64,000 nt of DNA, taken from the NCBI RefSeq assembly GCF_000013385.1, contig NC_007760.1:2481001-2545000 (forward strand), in the 5' to 3' direction. The translations under genes were made by a program, and so were the position numbers. The first letter of the stretch is position 1. Every line of letters begins with the position of its first letter. Shown piece by piece: positions 56,964 through 64,000 of this stretch. The notes beneath the pieces are model-generated. The model had not been told where the DNA came from and ran no database searches. It worked only from the letters and a program-made list of their open reading frames with translations. The DNA is from Anaeromyxobacter dehalogenans 2CP-C (GTDB lineage Bacteria > Myxococcota > Myxococcia > Myxococcales > Anaeromyxobacteraceae).

Positions 56964-57926
56964 GTGCGCCCGGGGTCTCCGCGGCCCACGTTTGGCGCAG
57001 GCGCCCCGGCGCCGGCCGTGGCCTCCCGACGCGCCAGATCCCGACCGAGCGACGCCGCCGCGAGGCCCGACCCGCGCGTCCGCGCGCTGTTCGCCGCGCC
57101 GCCCGCCGAGTTCGTGGCCCGCCGGGACGCGCTGGCGCGCGAGCTCGCCCCCGACCGCAGCGCGGAGGCCGCCCGCGTCCGCCGGCTGCGGCGCCCGCCG
57201 CTCGCGGCCTGGCTCCTGAACGCGCTCGCCCGCGAGCGGCCGGAGGCGCTCGCGGCGGTGCTCGAGGCGGGCGACCGGCTCCGGCAGGCGCAGGCGCGCG
57301 CGGTGCGCGGCGAGGGCGGCGCGCTGCGCGAGGCGGCCGCCGCGCTGCACGACGCGATCGCCGAGGCGCTCGGGGCGGTCCGGGCGATCGCTGGCGCCGC
57401 GGGACCCGGCGCGGCGGCCGCGCAGCTCGGGACGGTGGAGCGCGGGCTCCGGGCGGCCGCGACCGCCGCGCCGGACGAGCGCGAGGCCCTCCGCGCCGGC
57501 GTGCTGGAGCGGCTGCCGGAGGCGGGTGGGCTGGAGCTGCTGGGCGGGCTCGCGCCGCAGCCGGGCGCCGGGCCGGAGGCCGCACCCCCTGGACGATCCC
57601 GGGCCGGGCGCCAGGCGGAGCGCGCCGGGCGGCGGGCGCGCGCCGAGGCTGCGGAGCGCGAGCGCGAGCGGCGGCGGATCCGGGCCGAGGCGGAGCGGCT
57701 GGAGCGGGAGCGCCAGCGGGCGGCCGAGCGCCTGCGCCGCGCTGCCCGGGCGGTGGAGCGCGCGCAGGGCGCCCTGCAGGCGGCGCGGGCCGCGGCCGAG
57801 GCCGCGGGCGCCGCCGCGGAGGCCGCCCGGGCGAGGGCGCAGGCGGCCGGACCGGCGGGAGGGTCCCCCGCCCTCCCCGCACGCCCGCGCAGGGGTGCTG
57901 GCCGCGCCCGCGGCCCCGCCCTATGA
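56964..57926 (+). CDS. Hypothetical coiled-coil protein
   Basis: A 320-residue Ala/Arg/Glu-rich protein of unknown function. Its opening is recognisable in other high-GC genomes: [30 protein letters not shown] followed by [22 protein letters not shown]. The C-terminal part (about 200-290) has long heptad-like charged and alanine repeats ([27 protein letters not shown]) predicted as coiled coil. There is no signal peptide. The start is uncertain: ATG at 56964 adds a low-complexity prefix, and GTG at 57018 is possible. Next gene starts 7 nt later. Confidence 0.65.
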   Translation: MRPGSPRPTFGAGAPAPAVASRRARSRPSDAAARPDPRVRALFAAPPAEFVARRDALARELAPDRSAEAARVRRLRRPPLAAWLLNALARERPEALAAVLEAGDRLRQAQARAVRGEGGALREAAAALHDAIAEALGAVRAIAGAAGPGAAAAQLGTVERGLRAAATAAPDEREALRAGVLERLPEAGGLELLGGLAPQPGAGPEAAPPGRSRAGRQAERAGRRARAEAAERERERRRIRAEAERLERERQRAAERLRRAARAVERAQGALQAARAAAEAAGAAAEAARARAQAAGPAGGSPALPARPRRGAGRARGPAL

Positions 57927-57933
57927 CCGCGGC

Positions 57934-58206
57934 ATGTGCCGCAACATCCGCGTCCTCCACAACTTCGACCCGCCCACCACCGACGGCGAGGTCCGCGACG
58001 CCGCGCTCCAGTTCGTGCGCAAGGTGAGCGGGCTGCGCGAGCCCTCGGCCGCCGACGCGGAGGCGTTCGCACGGGCCGTGGACGAGGTGGCGGCGTCCAC
58101 CCGCCGGCTGCTCGGCGCCCTGCGCGCGCGCACCGCCGTCCGCACGCGCGAGGGCGAGCGCGAGAAGGCGCGCGCCCGCGCCGCGCGGCGCTTCCACGCA
58201 CCGTGA
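57934..58206 (+). CDS. DUF2277-family protein
   Basis: A 90-residue protein. [63 protein letters not shown] matches the DUF2277 family over almost its length. The C-terminus is Arg-rich ([17 protein letters not shown]). No function has been established for the family. ATG at 57934 sits 7 nt after the preceding hypothetical gene, so they may form one operon. Confidence 0.9.
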   Translation: MCRNIRVLHNFDPPTTDGEVRDAALQFVRKVSGLREPSAADAEAFARAVDEVAASTRRLLGALRARTAVRTREGEREKARARAARRFHAP

Positions 58207-58290
58207 TCGGCGCCCCGCGGGGTCGCCCACTCCGGGCGCGTTCCCGTGCCGCGCCGCCCGGCGCGCTGCACGCCGGCGAACGGTGCTCTG

Positions 58291-59538
58291 ATGGTGCGGA
58301 GGCCCGCCGTGGTCCCGCGCCCACCGCCCGCGTTCCTCTTGCCGCTCGCCGTCGCGGCCGCGCTCCTCGCGCCGGCCGGCGCGCCCGCCGGCGAGGAGTC
58401 CGGCGCGCCCGCGTGCGCGCCCGATGCCTCCGCCGAGCCCTGCCCGCCCGTCTCGGCGGCGCCGCCCGCCGCAGCCCCCACGCCCGCCGCCGGGCCCGCG
58501 CTGGTGGTCTACTGGGGCGTCGGCTGCCCGCATTGCGAGGAGGCGCTGCCGTACCTCGACGCGCTCGCCCGCGCCCACCCCGCGCTGGTCGTCGCCCGGT
58601 ACGAGGTCCGCCAGGACGCGGCCGGGCGCGCGCGCTTCCGCGCCGAGGTCGAGCGGCTCGGGATCTCGCCGCCCGGGATCCCGCTCTTCGTCGCCGGGGA
58701 TCGCCACGTCCTCGGGTTCGCGCGGGGGCGGAGCGAGGCGGAGGTGGAGGCGCTCGCGCTGGGCGCGCTCGCCCGCGGCGCCGAGCCGGCTGCGGCGGTG
58801 GTGGACCTCCCGCTGCTCGGGCCGCGCGAGGCGCGGCGCATCCCGCTCGCGGCGCTCACGGCGGTGGTCGGCCTGCTCGACGGCCTCAACCCGTGCGCGA
58901 TGTGGGTGCTGGTGGTGCTGCTCGGCCTGCTCGCGAACGTCCGCTCGCGCCGGCGCGCGCTCGCGTTCGGCGGCGCGTTCGTGCTCGTGTCCGGCGTGGT
59001 GTACTTCGCGTTCATGACCGCCTGGTCCGGCCTGTTCGCCGCGCTCGGTGGCTCACGGTCCGTGACGGTGGTGCTCGGGGTGGCGCTCGTCGCGATGGGG
59101 CTCGTCAACGTGAAGGAGCTGTTCCTGTTCCGCCGCGGCCCGACGCTCACCATCCCGGACCGCGCCAAGCCGGCGCTCTACCGGCGCATGCGCCGGATCG
59201 CCGGCGCGACGCGGCTCCCGGCCGCGCTGCTGGGCGTGGTGGCGCTGGCGCTGCTCGCGAACCTGGTCGAGCTGGGCTGCACGGTGGGGCTGCCGGCCCT
59301 GTACACCCGGATCCTCTCGCTGCGCCCCGAGCTCGCGCCCTGGCAGCGCCTCGGCTGGATCGCCGCGTACAACGCCTTCTACGTGATCCCGCTCGGCGCC
59401 ATCGTGGCGGGGTGGGCCGCGTTCGCCCCGCGGGCCCGGCTCGGCGAGCGGGGGGCGCGGGCGCTGAAGGCGGCGAGCGGGATCCTCCTGGTCGCCTTCG
59501 GCGTGGCCCTGCTCGCCGCCCCCGGCCTGCTGATCTGA
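58291..59538 (+). CDS. Thioredoxin-fold - CcdA-like membrane fusion protein
   Basis: A 415-residue envelope protein. A signal peptide ([19 protein letters not shown]) precedes a thioredoxin-fold domain with the redox motif [15 protein letters not shown] (Cys79, Cys82) and the cis-Pro segment [11 protein letters not shown]. The C-terminal half (about 185-415) has six hydrophobic helices with Cys202 in [15 protein letters not shown] and Cys330 in [13 protein letters not shown], the pattern of CcdA/DsbD thiol-disulfide carriers. It would move reducing equivalents across the membrane to the periplasmic thioredoxin domain. ATG at 58291 was chosen over 58246. Confidence 0.87.
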   Translation: MVRRPAVVPRPPPAFLLPLAVAAALLAPAGAPAGEESGAPACAPDASAEPCPPVSAAPPAAAPTPAAGPALVVYWGVGCPHCEEALPYLDALARAHPALVVARYEVRQDAAGRARFRAEVERLGISPPGIPLFVAGDRHVLGFARGRSEAEVEALALGALARGAEPAAAVVDLPLLGPREARRIPLAALTAVVGLLDGLNPCAMWVLVVLLGLLANVRSRRRALAFGGAFVLVSGVVYFAFMTAWSGLFAALGGSRSVTVVLGVALVAMGLVNVKELFLFRRGPTLTIPDRAKPALYRRMRRIAGATRLPAALLGVVALALLANLVELGCTVGLPALYTRILSLRPELAPWQRLGWIAAYNAFYVIPLGAIVAGWAAFAPRARLGERGARALKAASGILLVAFGVALLAAPGLLI

Positions 59539-59698
59539 CCGGGACCCAGGCGCGATGACCCGCTGCGTCGCGCGCATCGCGGGCGACGGGACCCACGCGG
59601 GACGGCGCGCCCGGCCGCGGCGTTCAGCATCATCGAACCATCCGTTTACCCCCTGCCCGCCGTCCGGCCCCCCCCGGGCCCGCGGCACCGGAGGCCGC

Positions 59699-60199
59699 TT
59701 GGAAGAGGACACGGGGCACCTCGCTCCCCCCCGCCGAGGGCCGCGCGTCCGCGCGCCGCGCGATCTCGCGGCCGGCGTGCTCGTCGCCGGGATCGCGGCG
59801 GTGGCCCTGCTCGCCACCGGCGACCTGGACCCGGGCCGGCTCCGGGCCATGGGCCCCGGGATGCTCCCCCGCGCCATCGCGGCCATCCTGGGCCTCGCCG
59901 GGCTGGCGCTGATCGCGGCCGCGTTCCTGAAGGACGGCGAGCCGATCGGCCGGTGGCCCCTGCGCGGCCCGGTGTTCATCTCGCTCGCGGTGATCGCGTT
60001 CGCGCTCACCATCCGGACGGTCGGGCTCGCGCTGGCGGGCCCGCTGGTGATGCTGCTCGGCGGCGCGGCGTCGCCGGAGGTGCGCTGGAAGGAGCTGGCG
60101 ATCTTCGCGGTGGTGACGACCGTCGCCTGCGCCGGGCTGTTCCGCTTCGCCCTCGGCCTGCCCATCCCGGTGCTCATCCTCCCCGGGTTCCGCCTCTAG
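59699..60199 (+). CDS. tctB: Tripartite tricarboxylate transporter small membrane subunit TctB
   Basis: A 166-residue membrane protein with four hydrophobic helices (DLAAGVLVAGIAAVALLA, MLPRAIAAILGLAGLALIAAAF, GPVFISLAVIAFALTIRTVGLALAGPLVMLLG and a C-terminal segment), typical of TctB. TTG at 59699 is preceded by GGAGG with a 6-nt spacer. The ATG at 59555 would add 48 residues of uncharacteristic sequence that runs through the likely promoter, so it was rejected. It is followed 9 nt later by TctA. Confidence 0.85.
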   Translation: MEEDTGHLAPPRRGPRVRAPRDLAAGVLVAGIAAVALLATGDLDPGRLRAMGPGMLPRAIAAILGLAGLALIAAAFLKDGEPIGRWPLRGPVFISLAVIAFALTIRTVGLALAGPLVMLLGGAASPEVRWKELAIFAVVTTVACAGLFRFALGLPIPVLILPGFRL

Positions 60200-60208
60200 C
60201 CCGCCGCC

Positions 60209-61711
60209 ATGAGCGACCTGCTCTCGCACCTCGCGCTCGGCTTCTCGGTCGCGTTCACGCTCCAGAACCTCGGGCTGGCGCTGGTGGGCTGCCTCATCGG
60301 CACGCTCGTGGGCGTCCTCCCCGGCGTCGGCCCCATCGCCACCATCACCATGCTCCTGCCCATCACCTACGGTGTGGAGCCCACCGGCGCGATCATCCTG
60401 CTCGCCGGCATCTACTACGGCGCGCAGTACGGCGGTTCCACCACCGCCATCCTCGTGAACATCCCCGGCGAGGTGACGGCGGTGGTCACGACGCTCGACG
60501 GGCACGAGATGGCGAAGCAGGGGCGCGCCGGGGCCGCGCTCGGCATCGCCGCCATCGGCTCGTTCTTCGCCGGGTGCGTGGCGACGCTGGTGGTGGCCGC
60601 GCTCGCCGCGCCGCTCACGCGCGTGGCGCTCCTGTTCGGGCCGGCCGAGTACTTCTCGCTGATGCTGGCGGGGCTGGCGTTCGCCGTGGTGCTGGCGCGG
60701 GGCTCGGTGCCGCGCGCGCTGGTGATGATCCTGCTCGGCCTGCTGCTCTCCACGGTCGGGACCGACCTCGAGACCGGCGCCGAGCGCATGGCGTTCGGCT
60801 GGGCGCCCCTCGCCGACGGGATCGACTTCGCGGTGCTGGCCATGGGCGTGTTCGGGTTCGCCGAGGTGCTGCGCAACCTCGACCTCACCGAGCAGCGCGA
60901 CGTGGTGCGGCGGCCCATCGGCCGGCTGCTGCCGACCGGCGAGGACCTGCGCCGCTCGGCCCTGCCCATCGTCCGCGGCAGCCTCCTCGGCGCGATCCTC
61001 GGCATCCTGCCCGGCAACGGCGCGGTGCTCGGGCCGTTCGCGTCCTACACGGTGGAGAAGCGGCTCGCCCGCGACCCGCGCCGCTTCGGCCGCGGCGCCA
61101 TCGAGGGGGTGGCCGGCCCGGAGTCCGCCAACAACGCCGGCGCGCAGACCTCCTTCATCCCGCTGCTCTCGCTGGGCATCCCGCCCAACGCGGTGATGGC
61201 GCTCATGGTCGGCGCCATGACCATCCACGGCATCGTGCCCGGCCCGCTCGTGATGACGCGCAGCCCGCAGCTGTTCTGGGGCGTCATCGCCAGCATGTGG
61301 ATCGGGAACCTGATGCTGCTCGTCATCAACCTGCCGCTGGTCGGCGTGTGGGTCCGGTTCCTGAAGGTCCCCTACCGGCTCATGTTCCCCGCGATCCTGG
61401 TCTTCTCCTGCATCGGGATCTACTCGGTGAACAACTCCGCCGCCGACGTGCTCCTCACCGCCGGCTTCGCGCTCGCCGGCTACGCGTTCGTGCGGCTCGA
61501 CCTCGAGACCGCGCCGCTCCTGCTCGGCTTCGTGCTCGGCCGGCTCATGGAGGAGAACCTGCGGCGCGCGCTCGCCATCTCGCGCGGCAGCGCCGCGTCG
61601 TTCGTGCAGCGTCCCATCAGCGCGGCCTTCCTCGCGCTCGCCGTCGTCGTGCTGGTCCTCGCAGTGCTGCCCGCGGTGCGCACGCGCCGCAAGGAGGTGT
61701 TCGTCGAATGA
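60209..61711 (+). CDS. tctA: Tripartite tricarboxylate transporter large membrane subunit TctA
   Basis: A 500-residue permease with about twelve hydrophobic segments. The conserved start LALVGCLIGTLVGVLPGVGPIATITMLLPITYG, GIYYGAQYGGSTTAILVNIPGE, EGVAGPESANNAGAQTSFIPLLSLGIPPN and GPLVMTRSPQLFWGVIASMWIGN are TctA signatures. With TctB and a periplasmic TctC protein it imports tricarboxylates or related acids with sodium or protons. Its stop overlaps the tctC ATG by 4 nt. Confidence 0.96.
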   Translation: MSDLLSHLALGFSVAFTLQNLGLALVGCLIGTLVGVLPGVGPIATITMLLPITYGVEPTGAIILLAGIYYGAQYGGSTTAILVNIPGEVTAVVTTLDGHEMAKQGRAGAALGIAAIGSFFAGCVATLVVAALAAPLTRVALLFGPAEYFSLMLAGLAFAVVLARGSVPRALVMILLGLLLSTVGTDLETGAERMAFGWAPLADGIDFAVLAMGVFGFAEVLRNLDLTEQRDVVRRPIGRLLPTGEDLRRSALPIVRGSLLGAILGILPGNGAVLGPFASYTVEKRLARDPRRFGRGAIEGVAGPESANNAGAQTSFIPLLSLGIPPNAVMALMVGAMTIHGIVPGPLVMTRSPQLFWGVIASMWIGNLMLLVINLPLVGVWVRFLKVPYRLMFPAILVFSCIGIYSVNNSAADVLLTAGFALAGYAFVRLDLETAPLLLGFVLGRLMEENLRRALAISRGSAASFVQRPISAAFLALAVVVLVLAVLPAVRTRRKEVFVE

Positions 61712-62703
61712 GTACGCATCGGATGACCCGAACCGCCGCCCGGCTCGCCGTCCCGGTCCTCGCGGCCCTCGCGCTCGCGGCGGCCCCGGCCCGCGCCGCC
61801 TACCCCGAGCGCCCCATCACCATGATCGTCCCGTTCGCCGCGGGCGGCCCCACCGACGTGGTGGCGCGCATCGTGGCCGAGCACATGTCGCGCACGCTCG
61901 GCCAGCAGGTGGTGATCGAGAACGTGGCCGGCGCCGGCGGCACCACCGGCATCCTGCGCGCCTCCCAGGCCGCGCCGGACGGCTACACCATCATGATGGG
62001 CCACATGGGCACGCACGGCGCCGCGCCGGCCGTGTACCCGGACCTGAAGTACGATCCGCGCAAGGACTTCGCGCCCATCGGCCTCGCCGCCGGCACGCCC
62101 ATCGTGGTGGTCGCGCGCAAGGACTTCCCGGCCAAGGACTTCAAGGAGTTCGTCGCGAAGGTGAAGGCGGACTCGGAGAAGCTGAACGAGGCGCACGCCG
62201 GCGTCGGCTCCGTCTCGTTCACCACCTGCTCGCTGTTCAACTCGCTGCTCGGCGCGAAGCCGACGCGCGTGGTGTACCGCGGCACCGGGCCCGCGCTGAA
62301 CGACCTGGTGGCCGGCCAGGTGGACTACATGTGCGACCAGATCGTGAACCTGGTGCCGCAGATCCAGGCCGGCACCATCAAGGCGTACGCGGTGGCGCTG
62401 CCCGAGCGCTCGCCGGCGCTGCCCGACGTGCCCACCACCAAGGAAGGCGGGCTGCCCGAGTTCCAGGTGACCGCCTGGAACGCCGTGTTCGCGCCCAAGG
62501 GGACGCCGCCGGCGGTGGTGAAGCGGCTCTCGCAGGCGCTGCTCGCGGCGCTCGACGACGCGGCCACGCGCAAGCGGCTGCTCGACCTGGGCGGCGACCT
62601 CTCCAACACCGCCGCGCGCACGCCGGAGGGGCTGCAGAAGCTGGTCGAGAGCGAGGTGGCGCGCTGGAACAAGGTGCTGAAGGCCACCGGCGCCGCGAAG
62701 TGA
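61708..62703 (+). CDS. tctC: Tripartite tricarboxylate transporter substrate-binding protein TctC (Bug family)
   Basis: A 331-residue periplasmic Bug-family protein. A signal peptide (RLAVPVLAALALAAAPARAA) precedes YPERPITMIVPFAAGGPTDVVARIVAEHM, the standard family start. VIENVAGAGGTTGILRASQAAPDGYTIMMGHMGTH and YRGTGPALNDLVAGQVDYMCDQI form the ligand pocket. The substrate is probably a dicarboxylate or tricarboxylate; the exact ligand is not predictable. ATG at 61708 has AAGGAGG upstream and overlaps the tctA stop (ATGA). Usually tctC precedes the membrane genes; here the order is B-A-C. Confidence 0.95.
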   Translation: MSTHRMTRTAARLAVPVLAALALAAAPARAAYPERPITMIVPFAAGGPTDVVARIVAEHMSRTLGQQVVIENVAGAGGTTGILRASQAAPDGYTIMMGHMGTHGAAPAVYPDLKYDPRKDFAPIGLAAGTPIVVVARKDFPAKDFKEFVAKVKADSEKLNEAHAGVGSVSFTTCSLFNSLLGAKPTRVVYRGTGPALNDLVAGQVDYMCDQIVNLVPQIQAGTIKAYAVALPERSPALPDVPTTKEGGLPEFQVTAWNAVFAPKGTPPAVVKRLSQALLAALDDAATRKRLLDLGGDLSNTAARTPEGLQKLVESEVARWNKVLKATGAAK

Positions 62704-62712
62704 GCCGTGCCG

Positions 62713-62751
62713 GCGCACCGCCCGCGCGCCCTCCCGGCGCGGGCGGTGCGC
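62713..62751 (+). terminator. Strong hairpin after tctC
   Basis: GCGCACCGCCCGCGC (62713-62727) pairs over 15 bp without mismatch with GCGCGGGCGGTGCGC (62737-62751), leaving a 9-nt loop. It lies 9 nt after the tctC stop. No T-tract, which is common for terminators in such GC-rich DNA. Confidence 0.65.
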
Positions 62752-62863
62752 GGCGCGCCCCGCGGCTCGCCGGCGTGGGCGCGCCTCGATCCCCGGTTGG
62801 AGCGCTCGCGGCGTTCCGGCGTGCCGCCCGTATCCCGCGGCGGCATCCATCCGTCTCCACCGC

Positions 62864-63847
62864 ATGACCACGCCCCCAGAGCCGACCCCTCCCCTCGCCG
62901 GCGCCGTCCAGGCGTCCTGGCACCGCTTCCTCGACACCTACGAGCCGCTGCGGCCGGAGCTCTACCGGTACTGCCGCAGCCTGGCGCGCAGCCCGTGGGA
63001 CGCGGACGACCTGGTGCAGGACGCGATGGCGCGGGCGTTCGTGACGCTCGGCTGCATGGACGGCCCGCCGGACAACCCGCGCGCCTGGCTGTTCCGGGTG
63101 GCGTCGAACCTGTGGATCGACCGGCTCCGGCGCACGCGCGAGGACGCGGGGGACGTGCCGGAGGGCGCGGCCGCGCCCGAGCCGAGGGCGTCGCGCGAGG
63201 CGGCCGGCACGCTCATCGGCCGGCTGTCGCCGCAGGAGCGCGCCGCGGTGGTGCTGAAGGAGGCGTTCGACCTGTCGCTGGAGGAGATCGCCGAGGCGCT
63301 CTCCACCAGCGTCGGGGCGGTGAAGGCGGCGCTCCACCGCGGCCGAGGGAAGCTGGCCGAGCCGGACGAGGCGCTCACCGCGGCCCCGAGCGCGCCGGTG
63401 CTCGACGCGTTCTGCGCGGCGTTCAACGCCGGGGACCTCGAGCGGCTGGTGGCGCTCCTGCTCGACACCGCCAGCGTGGAGGTGGTGCGCGTGCACGCCG
63501 AGTACGGCCGCGACGCCGCGCGCAAGGGCGTGTTCCAGGGGATGATGTACGGCAGCCGGCGGCTGGCCGGCGTGGACGGCCAGACCACCGGCATCGACCC
63601 GCGCTACCGCCTCGGCGCCCTCCCCGATCGCCCGCGCTGCGAGGTGCGGCTGCACCGGGGCGAGCCGGTCATCGTGCACTGGTACGCGCACGCCGACGGC
63701 GAGGCGGTCCGCGCGCTCACCCGCGTCGAGACCTCCGGCGATCGGCTCTCGCGCGTGCGCAACTACTTCTACACGCCCGACGTCATCGCCGAGGTGTGCG
63801 GCGAGCTCGGCCTCCCGTACCGCATCAACGGCTACCGCTACTGGTGA
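62864..63847 (+). CDS. ECF sigma factor with SnoaL-like C-terminal domain
   Basis: A 327-residue sigma-70-like factor. Region 2 (about residues 27-95) includes RSPWDADDLVQDAMARAFVTLG and NPRAWLFRVASNLWIDRLRR. Region 4 (about 118-165) has LSPQERAAVVLKEAFDLSLEEIAEALSTSVGAVKAALHRGRGKL. The last 150 residues form a SnoaL/NTF2-like domain (VLDAFCAAFNAGDLERLVALL), as in extended ECF groups such as ECF41 or ECF56 that need no separate anti-sigma. I could not find an ECF41 DGGGK motif, so the group is not assigned. ATG at 62864. An alpha/beta hydrolase gene follows after 13 nt. Confidence 0.9.
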   Translation: MTTPPEPTPPLAGAVQASWHRFLDTYEPLRPELYRYCRSLARSPWDADDLVQDAMARAFVTLGCMDGPPDNPRAWLFRVASNLWIDRLRRTREDAGDVPEGAAAPEPRASREAAGTLIGRLSPQERAAVVLKEAFDLSLEEIAEALSTSVGAVKAALHRGRGKLAEPDEALTAAPSAPVLDAFCAAFNAGDLERLVALLLDTASVEVVRVHAEYGRDAARKGVFQGMMYGSRRLAGVDGQTTGIDPRYRLGALPDRPRCEVRLHRGEPVIVHWYAHADGEAVRALTRVETSGDRLSRVRNYFYTPDVIAEVCGELGLPYRINGYRYW

Positions 63848-63860
63848 CGGGGACCCGCAC

Positions 63861-64000
63861 ATGACCGCCTCCCTCCTCCCTGCCCTCGCCGCCGCGCTGC
63901 TCGCGGCCGCGCCCGCCCCCGCGAGCGCCCCGGCCCGCGCCCCCGCCGACGCCGTCCAGCGCGGCTACGCGCCGGTGAACGGCCTGCGCGTGTACTACGA
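63861..64000 (+). CDS. Alpha/beta hydrolase-fold protein (N-terminal fragment)
   Basis: The start of an exported protein, cut by the window edge. The first 30 residues form a signal peptide (SLLPALAAALLAAAPAPASAPARA), followed by GYAPVNGLRVYYE. The V-N-G-x-x-x-Y-Y-E opening strand is typical of alpha/beta hydrolases of the epoxide hydrolase/haloperoxidase type. ATG at 63861 lies 13 nt after an ECF sigma factor gene, so it may be in the same operon. The catalytic triad is beyond the window. Confidence 0.7.
   Translation, partial: MTASLLPALAAALLAAAPAPASAPARAPADAVQRGYAPVNGLRVYY

Overview
The window is about 75% G+C. It reads as chromosomal DNA of a soil or sediment deltaproteobacterium/myxobacterium, most like Anaeromyxobacter. 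That is inferred from gene content: a decaheme OmcA/MtrC-type cytochrome, monomeric NADP isocitrate dehydrogenase, NtrC-type sigma-54 signalling, PKD lipoproteins, and extreme GC3 with GTG/TTG starts. No database search was run. I see no tRNA, rRNA, CRISPR array, insertion sequence, integrase or prophage. The gene order looks like ordinary, densely packed chromosome; no intergenic gap exceeds about 275 bp.

Layout. 1-8.0 kb (minus strand): 5' part of a dCache sensor gene, thioredoxin, LysR regulator, DMT transporter, PKD lipoprotein, pirin and a GGTCVNxGCxPTK-type disulfide reductase. 8.2-10.3 kb: an overlapping pair that I read as selenoneine synthase SenA and selenosugar synthase SenB. 10.4-13.7 kb: a solute-binding lipoprotein overlapping a hybrid histidine kinase, then a tautomerase. 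13.7-17.5 kb: two LysR regulators, one divergent from an MFS exporter and one from a nitroreductase. 17.8-20.5 kb: the decaheme cytochrome, closed by a strong terminator. 20.6-22.7 kb: divergent PII protein and AmtB with two sigma-54-like promoters facing apart. 22.8-24.2 kb: a stand-alone 5'-3' exonuclease with a small partner. 24.4-33.8 kb: isocitrate lyase, a MoaD/ThiS-BNR propeller pair, a DUF1207 protein, a flavin monooxygenase, then malate and isocitrate dehydrogenases. 34-42.6 kb: CFA-synthase-like methyltransferase, cupin, periplasmic PD40-amidohydrolase, cupin/DoxX divergent from a MocR regulator, and an RGG-tailed secreted protein.

42.7-51.9 kb is one functional block. It holds a sensor kinase, an NtrC-type response regulator, TolC, a membrane fusion protein, an RND pump and a small membrane protein, all on the minus strand. 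A 17-bp palindrome (TGCTCA-N5-TGAGCA) lies upstream of both the kinase and tolC. A GG-N10-GC sigma-54 element sits about 100 bp downstream of the tolC copy. This predicts a complete two-component circuit that drives an efflux pump and itself.

52-64 kb: an orphan PD-(D/E)XK nuclease-like protein, LysR divergent from a metallo-beta-lactamase-fold protein and DoxX, methylmalonate-semialdehyde dehydrogenase, a coiled-coil protein, DUF2277, a thioredoxin-CcdA fusion, a tripartite tricarboxylate transporter in the order B-A-C, an ECF sigma factor with a SnoaL-like tail, and the start of an alpha/beta hydrolase.

High GC creates many long antisense frames. They were discarded in favour of frames with recognisable protein sequence, a Shine-Dalgarno and sensible spacing.
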